Assembly: GCF_030323025.1 (NCBI RefSeq)
Contig: NZ_CP097329.1
Location: 1,333,001-1,397,000 of the forward strand
Direction of reading: 5' to 3'
Source: Pseudanabaena mucicola str. Chao 1806
GTDB taxonomy: Bacteria; Cyanobacteriota; Cyanobacteriia; Pseudanabaenales; Pseudanabaenaceae
DNA: 64,000 nucleotides
Below the pieces are notes generated by a model. The model saw only the letters and a program-made list of their open reading frames with translations, searched no databases and was not told the origin of the DNA. Both the position numbers and the translations under genes were made by a program. This document shows positions 18,101-25,939 of the stretch, in pieces; position 1 is the stretch's first letter; every line of letters begins with the position of its first letter.

Positions 18101-18381
18101 ATTGGGAAAAACTCTGAAGGGTGATCGGTTTCGGATTCTGAGTAGTGATTAGTACCAAGTAGCGATCGCCCTACATTGTTGATATAAATTAGTTGTCCAG
18201 TTGCATCATGGACAGCAATTCCCATCGGTGTCGCATCCAAAAATTGGATCGGATGGCTTTCGCTGACTGACAAAGATGCATTAGCGACAAGTGACTCCAC
18301 TAGACGCTTGACATTAGTTGGTGTGTTTTCCCAATCTTCTGGAGAAATCTGCTCAGATCCTAAAGGAGACTGTTTTTCCAT
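15103..18381 (-). CDS. Five-PAS hybrid sensor histidine kinase/response regulator
   Basis: 1092 residues, soluble. About five PAS domains span residues 40-690 (for example LDATPMGIAVHDATGQLIYI, FRSLFESTQKISVQGYN, INQALIDAIPDMIIRTS and LLFNESTDALFLLDSN), several followed by PAC segments ending ISDRK. Then come a HisKA box AFLANMSHEIRTPMNGML with the phospho-His, an HATPase_c domain (NLIGNAIKFTQVG, DTGVGI, YGGTGLGLAISKRL) and a C-terminal receiver (ILLVEDNPSNQ, DLILMDIQMPEMDGL with the phospho-Asp, YISKPI). It senses a cytoplasmic signal through PAS domains and relays phosphate to an unknown partner. No partner regulator is adjacent. Start is the ATG at 18381. Confidence 0.94.
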   Translation of the reverse strand: MEKQSPLGSEQISPEDWENTPTNVKRLVESLVANASLSVSESHPIQFLDATPMGIAVHDATGQLIYINNVGRSLLGTNHYSESETDHPSEFFPIYRAGTEEPYPIQDLPSSRAFAGETIQVSDLEVHCPDRIVPLEVTATPIFDQQGRVVYAIATFQDISDRLKNEAKRTQAEIALRENELKLRNLTDAIPGVVYQLRLSPEGKFSMPFASQGIQELAEISPELAINDIQAVWDLIFPEDWELLQQSIAVSAQTLEPWDFEFRIQTTSRKVKWILGKSIPSYEESGVIIWNGILIDISDRKQAAALLEKSEQRFRSLFESTQKISVQGYNLQRQVIYWNDASEYLYGYTKAEAIGRKLEDLIVPPEMRKGVIAAIQNWLINGQPIPPDELSLMRKDGSRVAVYSSHVMLRNTEGEQELYCLDIDLSEQKQTEENLRQAVAINQALIDAIPDMIIRTSREGICLDAISPDNMKFLVSPEKFIGNSIFDFLPTEFAQERMYYIEQAFQTGKSQLYEYQILLNGEIHYQEARIVASGNNEAIVLIRDISDRKKLEQELNYSHDLRELLFNESTDALFLLDSNTSLIFDCNQKAIELFEVDRKELLLNIVGNTLHKHRFTAKELVWINREVETKGFCQFELEYVTFKGREFWGDLLLKRINFGEGHFSLARIADITIRKHTEMELLKAKEAAEEATKAKSAFLANMSHEIRTPMNGMLGMAQLLETTELDQEQADFVKTIKDCGDAVLNIINDILDFSKIESGMLAIEEWEFNLEELISWVCRLLNSQAIAKQINLQYEIDPHVPTTVCSDRHRLRQILLNLIGNAIKFTQVGEVKVFVTSSSNSSGNKYILKFAIADTGVGIHGDLIDQLFQPFTQADVSINRKYGGTGLGLAISKRLVELLGGTIWFESFGRIGGKPSLDWKSSSSTKGSIQGSIFHFTIASSTSKNEKESIDRQTSVTATLEIDSQLAEKSPLQILLVEDNPSNQLITTKILKTLGYQPDLAKNGLDALQAIQTHSYDLILMDIQMPEMDGLTATKLIRQSPENSHLQIVAMTANILPEDRQAYFDAGMNDYISKPINIREIMQLVSGLNRLI

Positions 18382-18424
18382 AATTACAACATAGACAGGC
18401 TTGCTTCAATTCATTTATTGGGTG

Positions 18425-18511
18425 TAAGTAGCTAGGCATAAGTAACCTTAGCCCGCTACATGGGCGAACCACGCTACTTGGTTTTGGTTTTTGATTATGT
18501 TGAACTACTTA
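18425..18511. repeat. Repeat family A, degenerate copy
   Basis: Flanked by TA on both sides, it starts AGTAGCTAGGCATAAGTAA and ends GTTGAACTACT, as the intact copies do. The central GC stem is decayed (GCCCGCTACATGGGC). It lies between the kinase start and the argH stop. Confidence 0.65.
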
Positions 18512-18523
18512 TTTGAGATGCGC

Positions 18524-19915
18524 TTAAACAATGAGTTTTTTCGCTTCTTCTACTTGAATCCTGACTTGCTCAAAGCCAGTTCCTCCATAACTATTGCGAA
18601 CCTTAACTACCTGTGCAGGGGCGATCGCCTCAACGATATCTGCTTCTAACTGAGGATGGAAAGTCTTCCAACGCTCAACGGATAAATCCTTAAGCAAAAT
18701 CCCTTCGCTAGTACAGGTTTTTACCAATTTCCCGACTAATTGATATGCCTCACGGAAAGGAACCCCCTTAGCCGCAAGATAATCAGCAACATCGGTGGCA
18801 TTAGAGAAGTCCTCAGCAACTGCCTCAGCAAGTCGCTTAGGCTGAAATTCGATCCCTTCTTCAACTAAAATTGTCATTGCTTCTAAACAGGCACGAACCG
18901 TAACCACAGCATCAAAAATTCCTTCCTTATCCTCTTGCATATCCTTGTTATAAGCCAGAGGTAAGCCCTTGATGATGGTCAGTAATCCCTGCAAATGTCC
19001 GAATACCCGTCCTGTTTTACCACGCACTAATTCGGGAACGTCAGGATTTTTCTTTTGGGGCATGATGCTGGAGCCGGTACTGACGCGATCGCTGAGTTTG
19101 ACAAAGCTAAATTCCTGTGATGACCAGAGAATCACTTCTTCAGACAGGCGGCTAAGATGCGCCATGATTAAACTCGCCGCACAGAGAAACTCCACTGCAA
19201 AATCGCGATCGGACACACCATCAAGGCTATTGCGTCCCACCGAGCCAAAATTTAATAGTTCAGCCGTGTAATGGCGATCAATCGGATGGGGCGTACCTGC
19301 TAAAGCACCTGAACCGAGAGGCGACACATTGACACGGTTATATATTTCATCCAGCCTTGTCCAATCACGCTGTGCCATCTCAAAATAAGCAAGCAGATGA
19401 TGCGCGAGGCTGATGGGCTGAGCGCGTTGCAAATGCGTATAGCCTGGAATAAAAGTCTCAATATATTGTTCAGCTTTATTCACGAGGGTTTTCTGCCATA
19501 GTCGCAGATCCCCTTGAATTTGACGAATCTGATCACGCAGATATAAACGCACATCCGTGGCAACTTGGTCATTACGTGATCGCGCTGTATGCACTTTTTT
19601 ACCTACATCACCGATCAACTCGGTCAGGCGACGTTCCACCGCAAAATGAACATCCTCAGCGTCAACACCTGGATTAAAACTCCCAGAGCGATATTCTTGG
19701 CGGACTTGCTCTAAACCATTGACAAGTAGTTCCCCTTCTTCGGTACTAATGATCCCCACTTTCGCCAACATCCGCGAGTGCGCCTGCGAGCCTGTAATGT
19801 CATATTCAATTAAATTAATATCAAAACTAATGCTGGCATTAAATCTAGCGATCGCAGGATGCAGCGCGGTCTCGAAACGCTGACTCCAAGGTTGGGGGGC
19901 TTTTGGCTGACTCAT
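18524..19915 (-). CDS. argH: Argininosuccinate lyase
   Basis: 463 residues, the normal length. The fumarase/aspartase superfamily signature [12 protein letters not shown] is near residue 281, with the catalytic Ser loop. Other conserved blocks are [40 protein letters not shown] and [13 protein letters not shown]. It cleaves argininosuccinate to arginine and fumarate, the last step of arginine synthesis, in the cytoplasm. Start is the ATG at 19915, just after a short leader with no obvious regulatory fold. No other arg genes are in the window. Confidence 0.97.
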   Translation of the reverse strand: MSQPKAPQPWSQRFETALHPAIARFNASISFDINLIEYDITGSQAHSRMLAKVGIISTEEGELLVNGLEQVRQEYRSGSFNPGVDAEDVHFAVERRLTELIGDVGKKVHTARSRNDQVATDVRLYLRDQIRQIQGDLRLWQKTLVNKAEQYIETFIPGYTHLQRAQPISLAHHLLAYFEMAQRDWTRLDEIYNRVNVSPLGSGALAGTPHPIDRHYTAELLNFGSVGRNSLDGVSDRDFAVEFLCAASLIMAHLSRLSEEVILWSSQEFSFVKLSDRVSTGSSIMPQKKNPDVPELVRGKTGRVFGHLQGLLTIIKGLPLAYNKDMQEDKEGIFDAVVTVRACLEAMTILVEEGIEFQPKRLAEAVAEDFSNATDVADYLAAKGVPFREAYQLVGKLVKTCTSEGILLKDLSVERWKTFHPQLEADIVEAIAPAQVVKVRNSYGGTGFEQVRIQVEEAKKLIV

Positions 19916-20062
19916 ACAAAAAAACTGTAGTACTCGAAAATTTAGTTTACTTTTTGACAGGAGGTTTTGCGCCTTTTTGTCAGTAATTTATTATTTAACT
20001 TCTTTCCTTAAGCCATTTCCGCACTGCACGAACAATTGAGTATTAGGTTTGCCAACTATATA

Positions 20063-20166
20063 TAAGTAGCTCAACTTAATTAAAACCCAAACCAGAATTT
20101 TGTTCCGCCCGCTACGCGGGCGGAACAAAATTCTCGATTTTTAGTTTACTTATGTCTAGCTACTTA
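20063..20166. repeat. Repeat family A, copy with an altered stem
   Basis: 104 bp including flanking TA dinucleotides. The left end is AGTAGCTCAACTTAATTAAA and the right end is TAGTTTACTTATGTCTAGCTACT. The central stem carries TTCCGCCCGC TAC GCGGGCGGAA. The outer stem reads AGAATTTTG/CAAAATTCT where other copies have GAGAGTTTTG/CAAAACTCTC. The remaining non-coding DNA at 19916-20328 holds another imperfect hairpin around 20190-20235 and no gene. Confidence 0.85.
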
Positions 20167-20328
20167 GCAGTCCTAAATCATTTGTAGATTTTTAGGTTTG
20201 TGGGAGGGCTCCCCGAAGGGGAACACTTCCACAAAACATTTAAGATTTATACATTTGGCAAAACAAACTTTTTCTATATCTAGTGTCTGCTATGATGCTT
20301 GATAGAAAATTAAACGCTAGATTTGTAT

Positions 20329-20931
20329 ATGGTGGCTCAAATTAAAACGGCTCAGATTAAGGCAAATCAGCCTAATCCTCATCACAACCAGACCAATCAG
20401 CCTAGGACTAACCTCGCTATTACCAATTCACCAAAAAACATATCTCTCGTGACACCAATTAAAGGCAATGTTCAGGTTTTTATTGCGCCCCATCGTAACC
20501 TTTATACCGATATCATCGCCCAAGGCTTACGAATAGCGGGGCAAGGCACACAGGTATTACTTGTCCAACTCTTTCAATCAGGCATTAATCAAGGCTTGAG
20601 TAATCCTCGTCGGTTGGTAGAAAATCTTGAATGGCTTCGTTGTGACGCTCAGCGTGATCTGTCTAACTCTGAAATCGGATTGACAGATGAGGAAAAGACC
20701 GCAGTTTTAGAATTGTGGGACTATGCCAAGATTGCTATTAAGTCTGGCAATGCAGGTTTAGTTGTTCTGGATGAGGCAAATTTGCTCGTGGCGCGATCAC
20801 TAATTACTGAAGAAGAGTTGCTCAATGTGCTAGAAACGCGATCGCCTAAAGTAAATATCATTTTGACGGGTATTGCGATGCCAGTAAGTATTGCTGATTA
20901 TGCTGATCAAGTTACCCATCGCCGCAATTAA
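20329..20931 (+). CDS. CobO/CobA-like P-loop-fold protein lacking the Walker A motif
   Basis: 200 residues from the ATG at 20329. Residues 45-195 follow the layout of cob(I)yrinic acid a,c-diamide adenosyltransferases: a first strand VQVFIAPHRNLYTDIIAQGL, then TQVLLVQLFQSGINQG, a Walker B-like NAGLVVLDEANLLVARSLI and VNIILTGIAMPVSIADYAD. However, the Gly-Lys-Thr/Ser nucleotide loop, present twice in the CobO of this window (49284-50417), is replaced here by APHRNLYTD. It is probably not a normal ATP:corrinoid transferase and might bind nucleotide differently or be regulatory. The first 40 residues are a low-complexity Asn/Gln/Thr tail. Confidence 0.7.
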   Translation: MVAQIKTAQIKANQPNPHHNQTNQPRTNLAITNSPKNISLVTPIKGNVQVFIAPHRNLYTDIIAQGLRIAGQGTQVLLVQLFQSGINQGLSNPRRLVENLEWLRCDAQRDLSNSEIGLTDEEKTAVLELWDYAKIAIKSGNAGLVVLDEANLLVARSLITEEELLNVLETRSPKVNIILTGIAMPVSIADYADQVTHRRN

Positions 20932-20961
20932 TCCGCTCTGCAATTTAAGCAAAGGGATCAA

Positions 20962-20984
20962 GAAAGCTCGCTGAGCGGGCTTTC
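20962..20984. terminator. Bidirectional terminator between convergent genes
   Basis: GAAAGCTCGC, loop TGA, GCGGGCTTTC (one wobble). It separates the CobO-like gene from ycf20 and overlaps two bases of the ycf20 stop codon. Confidence 0.75.
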
Positions 20985-21336
20985 ATGAACCCAACTTAAA
21001 GGCTTCAAGGAATAAGCCATAAATGACACCAATCTTCAGCGAATTTAATAATTCTTGGATTAATGGTCGCGGAGCCAAGCTACCATCTGCAAGAGTTACT
21101 CGATTAGCGCTATAGATAAATCGGCTAATGACTTCTACAATCACAACTGTTACTCCTGCCGCGATAATATCTAAATTTGATTTAGCACCTGTTGAAGTGG
21201 AGATCACCGAAGCCAAAAAGAATCCCATTAATAAACTAATCAAGATCAAAGATGATCGCCGCCAAGACTGACGTGACCAACGTGATATCTGTCCAGAGAA
21301 AACGGTTACAATAGTGCTGATTCGAGTATTTTGCAT
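20983..21336 (-). CDS. ycf20: Ycf20/DUF565 family membrane protein
   Basis: 117 residues: MQNTRISTIVTVFSGQISRW, then two TM helices (SLILISLLMGFFLASVIST and DIIAAGVTVVIVEVISRFIY) and the conserved end LLNSLKIGVIYGLFLEAFKLGS. This is the plastid-encoded Ycf20 (DUF565) family, which in algae and plants is linked to non-photochemical quenching; the molecular role in cyanobacteria is not settled. It is divergent from the REC-DUF3685 gene, with 64 bases between the two starts. Confidence 0.88.
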   Translation of the reverse strand: MQNTRISTIVTVFSGQISRWSRQSWRRSSLILISLLMGFFLASVISTSTGAKSNLDIIAAGVTVVIVEVISRFIYSANRVTLADGSLAPRPLIQELLNSLKIGVIYGLFLEAFKLGS

Positions 21337-21400
21337 AGTTATGTATTTGCATATGTGTTTGCAAAGCTATTAACGCTAATTTTATTACGTCAGTTCCTCA

Positions 21401-23170
21401 ATGAGTAATGATTTATATAGGTTACTTTTAATTGATAGCGATCGCATTTTTCGGATGGGGATGCGGGCTTGGTTGGCACAGTTTTCTGACTTGGAAGTTG
21501 TGGCGGAAGTCAATACTGCTGAGGCAGTTTTTGAACTCCTTAGCGATGATGCAATAGACCTTGATTTGATATTACTTGATCTCAACCTAGAACGTAGTAA
21601 TTCTGAGGCTAGCTCTATACATCTATCAGGGTTAGAACTTTGTCAGCAACTAAAGACAAAATATCCAGATTTACCGATTTTGTTGCTAATTTCAACCCAG
21701 CCGACCGAAGTAGTGGCGATCGCTTTACGGGCTGGCGTGGAAGGGTATTGTCTCAAAGGAGCTAATCCTGAAGAACTAATTATTGCTATTCGTCAAGTTG
21801 CCGCAGGAGAAATTTATCTAGGCGATCCCAATTCTCTTCAGATTAACCAAACTAAGCAGCCATTAAACCTACCTAATGAACCAGTTAGTGTACTATCCAT
21901 TATTCGTCATAATTTCTATTTGTCGGGACTGAGACAAATTGATCGTGCTCTATATGAAGTTAAGGCAAATTTAGAGGAAGTCAATCCTCAACAACTGGGA
22001 GAACGCCTAACTCAATTAGTTTTAGCAGGACAGGTACGAGAGTTAAAAGCAGCGCGTTGGTTAATCCATCAACTATGGAAACCCTCAAAAAGACCAAATA
22101 TTCTGTCGTCATCGAATGAGGTAATTCCAAATAACCTAGCTAGTGATGTCGAAGTTGTGAATCCTCAAGTGGATATCAGTGGACTAACGAAGGAGTCAAA
22201 TACGCTGGCAGTTCAAGCAAGTCTATGGGATCGAACTGTCGAGAAGTTGCAGTCAAATTTAGTGAATCTGAGTAAGACTCCTTTAGAAATTGATATTTTG
22301 AAGGATGAGAAAAAACGGGAACTGTTATATATTGCACTGCGGCAGGTGGAGCAAAGCTTGACAGAATTACGCTTCTCTGAGATTCAATCATCGCAACTGC
22401 ATGATCAAATTTCAACAATTTTAAAAAATATTTGGCAGGAAACGGTTATTAACTTTTTTGGTAAATATTATTGTCTGAGTAATTATTTAGATAATTCAGA
22501 AATAAATATTGTTGATGTACTACTAAAAGATGTTGCAATTGTCGAAATTGCTTTCTTAAATAAAATTCCGCAGATTGAGAATTTCTTATCCCATTTACTT
22601 TTTGAGACTGAATTAATAGTTAATAATGCTAATTTAGCAATTGGTACGCCTGAAGCAATGCGGAGAGCTGAATTAATTCTCGATAATTTATTGATTCAAA
22701 TTGCCAATGGCGTAATCTACCCGCTTTTAAATCATTTTGCTGATGTGGAAGAAATTAAGCAAAGATTCTATCGCTACAACTTATTACCTACTCGTGAAAT
22801 TGAACGATTTCGTAATGATTTGTCTTGGAAATATCGATTGGAGAAATATATTACTAATCCACAGTTGATTTTTGAAAGTCGCCAAGTTCTATTTGCTTTT
22901 GCAAATTCAGGAATCAAGCAAGTTAGAATCTATGCACCACGTAGTCAGGAATTACAACAATTAGAAGGAATTCAACTAGCAGTAACTTTAGTTCTAGAGC
23001 TACAAGATGCGATCGCACCAAGATTCAAGTCAGCGATCGCCTTTATCGGTAGTGGATTTGTGTATGTCTTAACCAATGTGATTGGACGCGGGATTGGGCT
23101 AATCGGACGTGGTGTATTACAAGGGATTGGTACTGCTTGGCAAGAAAGTCGTCCTAAACCTAAGAAGTGA
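21401..23170 (+). CDS. Receiver-domain protein with a DUF3685 (Ycf55) C-terminus
   Basis: 589 residues. Residues 7-140 form a response-regulator receiver: LLLIDSDRIFRMGMRAWLAQF, DLILLDLNL with the phospho-acceptor Asp, LPILLLISTQPTEVVAIALR and GVEGYCLKGANPEEL. A NarL-type HTH would normally come next. In its place is a long helical region of about 430 residues that matches DUF3685, the family of plastid Ycf55. It ends with a Gly-rich possible amphipathic segment (FIGSGFVYVLTNVIGRGIGLIGRG) that could contact membrane. Function unknown; the receiver suggests control by a histidine kinase. Confidence 0.82.
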   Translation: MSNDLYRLLLIDSDRIFRMGMRAWLAQFSDLEVVAEVNTAEAVFELLSDDAIDLDLILLDLNLERSNSEASSIHLSGLELCQQLKTKYPDLPILLLISTQPTEVVAIALRAGVEGYCLKGANPEELIIAIRQVAAGEIYLGDPNSLQINQTKQPLNLPNEPVSVLSIIRHNFYLSGLRQIDRALYEVKANLEEVNPQQLGERLTQLVLAGQVRELKAARWLIHQLWKPSKRPNILSSSNEVIPNNLASDVEVVNPQVDISGLTKESNTLAVQASLWDRTVEKLQSNLVNLSKTPLEIDILKDEKKRELLYIALRQVEQSLTELRFSEIQSSQLHDQISTILKNIWQETVINFFGKYYCLSNYLDNSEINIVDVLLKDVAIVEIAFLNKIPQIENFLSHLLFETELIVNNANLAIGTPEAMRRAELILDNLLIQIANGVIYPLLNHFADVEEIKQRFYRYNLLPTREIERFRNDLSWKYRLEKYITNPQLIFESRQVLFAFANSGIKQVRIYAPRSQELQQLEGIQLAVTLVLELQDAIAPRFKSAIAFIGSGFVYVLTNVIGRGIGLIGRGVLQGIGTAWQESRPKPKK

Positions 23171-23215
23171 TACTGAAGTGTTGCACAAAGTATCACTTCA
23201 GTATCACTTCTTAGG
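23159..23215 (+). terminator. Long palindrome embedding the stop codon of the REC-DUF3685 gene
   Basis: Perfect 22-bp arms at 23159-23180 and 23194-23215 with a 13-base loop. The left arm contains the last codons and stop (CCTAAGAAGTGA encodes P-K-K-stop) and the right arm repeats them inverted. It probably terminates transcription. The rest of the gap to chlG holds nothing recognisable. Confidence 0.75.
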
Positions 23216-23336
23216 TAAGTTTGTCGTTTGTAGCATCCATAATATTAGCAAATTTTTTTTTGATGTATCAGTGATTTATTGGTGCAAGCCTCTCAAAACT
23301 CTAGCAATAAATAAGCTTCAAAAATCACCCAATTAT

Positions 23337-24323
23337 TTAAATCCCTGCATGTCCCATTGCAATACCTGCGACTAGCATCCCAATCACAAGGAAGGGTTGA
23401 GCGCTTGCCTGATATTTGACATCGTTCTTCAGTGGATCGCGGAGGAAGTACATATCTTGGAAGGTTATCTGGGGAATTACTAATAGCACGATTAAACTCG
23501 CTAATAGTTGCTGCCCGACCGTAACTAGATAGACAGCAATTCCAATTTGGAAAACATCGATCGCTGTTGCGGAGATCAATGCTGCCTTCTGTACCCCAAA
23601 GATCACGGGTAAAGACTGCAAGCCTAATTCGCGATCGCCTTCCACGCTCTTGAAGTCGTTAACTACAGCAATCCCTAAGCCTGCGAAACTGTAAATCAAG
23701 GTGACAATTACCACAGTCGCATTCAGATGCCCGTAAAGTGCATGACCTGCCCACCAAGGTAGGGCGATATAGCTGGCTCCAAGAGCATAGTTACCGAGCC
23801 ATCCATTTTGCTTAAGCTTTAAAGGGGGAGCAGAGTAGATATAGGCAACCAGTGAGCCACCTAGCGCTAATTTGGTCATGATAAAGTCGGCATGACCTGC
23901 GGTGATATCGAGGATCGCGGCGACACCAATACCACCCAGCAACAAAATCCAAATCTGAGCAATAACTTGATTGAGGGGAATTGCTCCCGATGGAATTGGG
24001 CGATATGGTTCGTTAATTGCGTCAATTTCGCGATCATAATAATCATTAATCGTCTGGGTATAGCCCGTCAGTAGGGGACCTGACATAAGCATACAAAGTA
24101 GCGATCGCAATACGTTTTCAATTGACCATGTAAACTCGCCAGAGGAGGCAGCACCACAGAGTACGCCCCACATTAGAGGGATCCATGTAATCGGTTTCAT
24201 CAATTGCAAACGGATCTTCCAGATCGAAGCTTCTTTAATATCCGCACCTTTCATTCCGAGCATTTGGCGGGTACGGGCTTCGCGAGACTCGCTCGCTGGT
24301 ACGTCAGGGGTTGGAGATGACAT
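23337..24323 (-). CDS. chlG: Chlorophyll synthase ChlG
   Basis: 328 residues with about eight TM helices of the UbiA prenyltransferase fold. The first Asp-rich motif NDYYDREIDAINEPYRPIPSG starts at residue 93 and the second is NDFKSVEGDRELGLQSLPV. The N-terminal MLGMKGADIKEASIWKIRLQLMKP is typical of ChlG. It joins phytyl or geranylgeranyl diphosphate to chlorophyllide in the thylakoid membrane, the last step of chlorophyll a synthesis. It stands alone; the ATG at 24323 is the natural start. Confidence 0.97.
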   Translation of the reverse strand: MSSPTPDVPASESREARTRQMLGMKGADIKEASIWKIRLQLMKPITWIPLMWGVLCGAASSGEFTWSIENVLRSLLCMLMSGPLLTGYTQTINDYYDREIDAINEPYRPIPSGAIPLNQVIAQIWILLLGGIGVAAILDITAGHADFIMTKLALGGSLVAYIYSAPPLKLKQNGWLGNYALGASYIALPWWAGHALYGHLNATVVIVTLIYSFAGLGIAVVNDFKSVEGDRELGLQSLPVIFGVQKAALISATAIDVFQIGIAVYLVTVGQQLLASLIVLLVIPQITFQDMYFLRDPLKNDVKYQASAQPFLVIGMLVAGIAMGHAGI

Positions 24324-24395
24324 ATTTACAAAAATTTATAGACCTGCGGTTGATTATATCCCGTAGTAATACCTAAGCAATACTTAGGCGATCGC

Positions 24396-24446
24396 TATAG
24401 TGGTTTTTAAACAAACGAGGTACAGGATTAATTGAAAAGCGCTATA
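24396..24446. repeat. Mini-element with IS630-like ends upstream of chlG
   Basis: 51 bp from TATAGTGGTTTTTAA to TTGAAAAGCGCTATA; the ends match at 12 of 15 positions. The same terminus, TATAGTGGTTTT, closes the IS630 transposase remnant at 46605. Both ends finish in TATA, as expected for elements that target TA. It lies 73 bases upstream of the chlG start and might influence its promoter. Elsewhere in 24324-24654 only a half-hairpin near 24555 was seen. Confidence 0.5.
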
Positions 24447-24654
24447 ACTTGTATTTCAAGTTATAAATAGCTATTTGGCATATTTACAGTAATAACTATT
24501 TGTATTTTTATCACTAAAATTATTGATAACTTCTTGTCTTATATATAACAATCCTAAATGGTTTGTGGAAGTGCCCCCCATTTATGATTGTTATAGTCCA
24601 AGTTGTATTTAGAAAATTTTTCCGAAGTTGAGCAAGTGCGAAACATGGAGTATT

Positions 24655-25836
24655 TCAACCTTTCACACAAATAATTTGCTTCAAAGTCGCAACTACTTCT
24701 ACAAGATCGAATTGCTGATGCATCACTTGCTCAATCGGTTTATAAGCCGCAGGGATCTCATCAATGATACCTGTATCCTTGCGACATTCAACTCCTTTAG
24801 TCTGCTGAATCAAATCATCTAAAGTGAACTGATCCTTGGCTTTACTGCGAGATAGCAATCGCCCCGCACCATGAGAACAGGAACAATAACTTTCAGCATT
24901 TCCCTTTCCTTTAACAATGAAAGATTTCGCTCCCATGGAACCAGGAATAATGCCATAGTCTTCTGTTCTCGCTCTCACCGCACCTTTGCGCGTGACATAC
25001 ACATCTTCACCGAAATGAGTTTCCTTTTCAGCGTAGTTGTGATGACAATTGACAGCGAGCAGAGGCTTACATGGTTTACCCCCACTCGCATACTTCTCGA
25101 TAATCTTCTTAAATCGTGCCATCATCACATCTCGATTCCAATGTGCATATGCTTGAGCCCATTGCAAATCGCGCCAGTAAGCGGCGAATTCAGAAGTGCC
25201 TGCCACAAAATAGGCGAGGTCTTTATCAGGCAAAGAAGTTCCTGCGAGTTTTGCTAAATCCTTTGCCGTCTCAATATGTCTTTGCGCTAGCATATTGCCG
25301 ATATTCCGAGATCCAGAATGTAGCATAAGCCATATTTGATTATCCGTATCTATGCAGACTTCGATGAAGTGATTGCCTCCACCGAGGGAACCCATTTGCT
25401 TCATCGCTTTGCTCTCTAGGTGCTGAACGCCACTATGCAAATCGTTGAATTCACGCCATCCTTGCCAGTTGAGAACAGGCTTTTCTACTTCTTTATTATC
25501 GTTAAAACCGACAGGAATTGCAGTTTCAATTTCTAAACGAATTTGCTTTAGCTTTCCCTCTAGCTGTTCATAGTGAAATGGAGTTTTGATCGCGGTCATG
25601 CCACAACCAATGTCTACGCCCACAGCCGCAGGTACGATCGCTTCTTTGGTGGCAACGACGGAACCTACGAGTGCGCCTTTACCGAGATGGACATCGGGCA
25701 TGAGGGCTACATGTTTGAACACAAAGGGCAAGGAGGCAACATTTTTTGCCATTTGTGTTTCAGCATGACCTAGACCATGATCTGCCCAAGACAAGACTGG
25801 CTTGGGTGTGGAAATATCTAATTTTTGAAAAGGCAT
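24655..25836 (-). CDS. rtcB: RtcB-family RNA ligase
   Basis: 393 residues, matching the short bacterial RtcB group. Conserved metal and GMP-binding blocks are MPDVHLGKGALVGSVVAT, AAVGVDIGCGM (Asp-x-Gly-Cys-Gly), GSLGGGNHFIE, LAVNCHHNYAEKE and YCSCSHGAGRLLSRSKA, which carries the His that is guanylylated. RtcB joins RNA 2',3'-cyclic phosphate or 3'-phosphate ends to 5'-OH ends and may repair cleaved tRNA or rRNA. There is no archease, RtcA or RtcR gene next to it. A strong inverted repeat lies 13 bases ahead of its start. Confidence 0.93.
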   Translation of the reverse strand: MPFQKLDISTPKPVLSWADHGLGHAETQMAKNVASLPFVFKHVALMPDVHLGKGALVGSVVATKEAIVPAAVGVDIGCGMTAIKTPFHYEQLEGKLKQIRLEIETAIPVGFNDNKEVEKPVLNWQGWREFNDLHSGVQHLESKAMKQMGSLGGGNHFIEVCIDTDNQIWLMLHSGSRNIGNMLAQRHIETAKDLAKLAGTSLPDKDLAYFVAGTSEFAAYWRDLQWAQAYAHWNRDVMMARFKKIIEKYASGGKPCKPLLAVNCHHNYAEKETHFGEDVYVTRKGAVRARTEDYGIIPGSMGAKSFIVKGKGNAESYCSCSHGAGRLLSRSKAKDQFTLDDLIQQTKGVECRKDTGIIDEIPAAYKPIEQVMHQQFDLVEVVATLKQIICVKG

Positions 25837-25848
25837 AATTTTAAGGAC

Positions 25849-25884
25849 GTTTCAATATGTAGTATGTATACTACATATTGAAAC
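25849..25884. promoter_or_regulatory. Perfect 16-bp inverted repeat immediately upstream of rtcB
   Basis: GTTTCAATATGTAGTA at 25849-25864, four bases, then its exact complement to 25884. It ends 13 bases from the rtcB ATG and would occupy the promoter or leader. It could be an operator or an mRNA hairpin close to the ribosome-binding site. There is no T run to suggest a terminator for rtcB itself. Confidence 0.55.
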
Positions 25885-25898
25885 ATAATCACACAATA

Positions 25899-25935
25899 TT
25901 TCTTGAGAATGACCAGAAGGGTCATTCTCAAGAAA
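25899..25935 (-). terminator. Terminator of the thiE operon
   Basis: Perfect 16-bp stem (25899-25914 with 25920-25935), loop AGAAG, 4 bases beyond the thiE stop on the minus strand. Confidence 0.8.
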
Positions 25936-25939
25936 CTAT

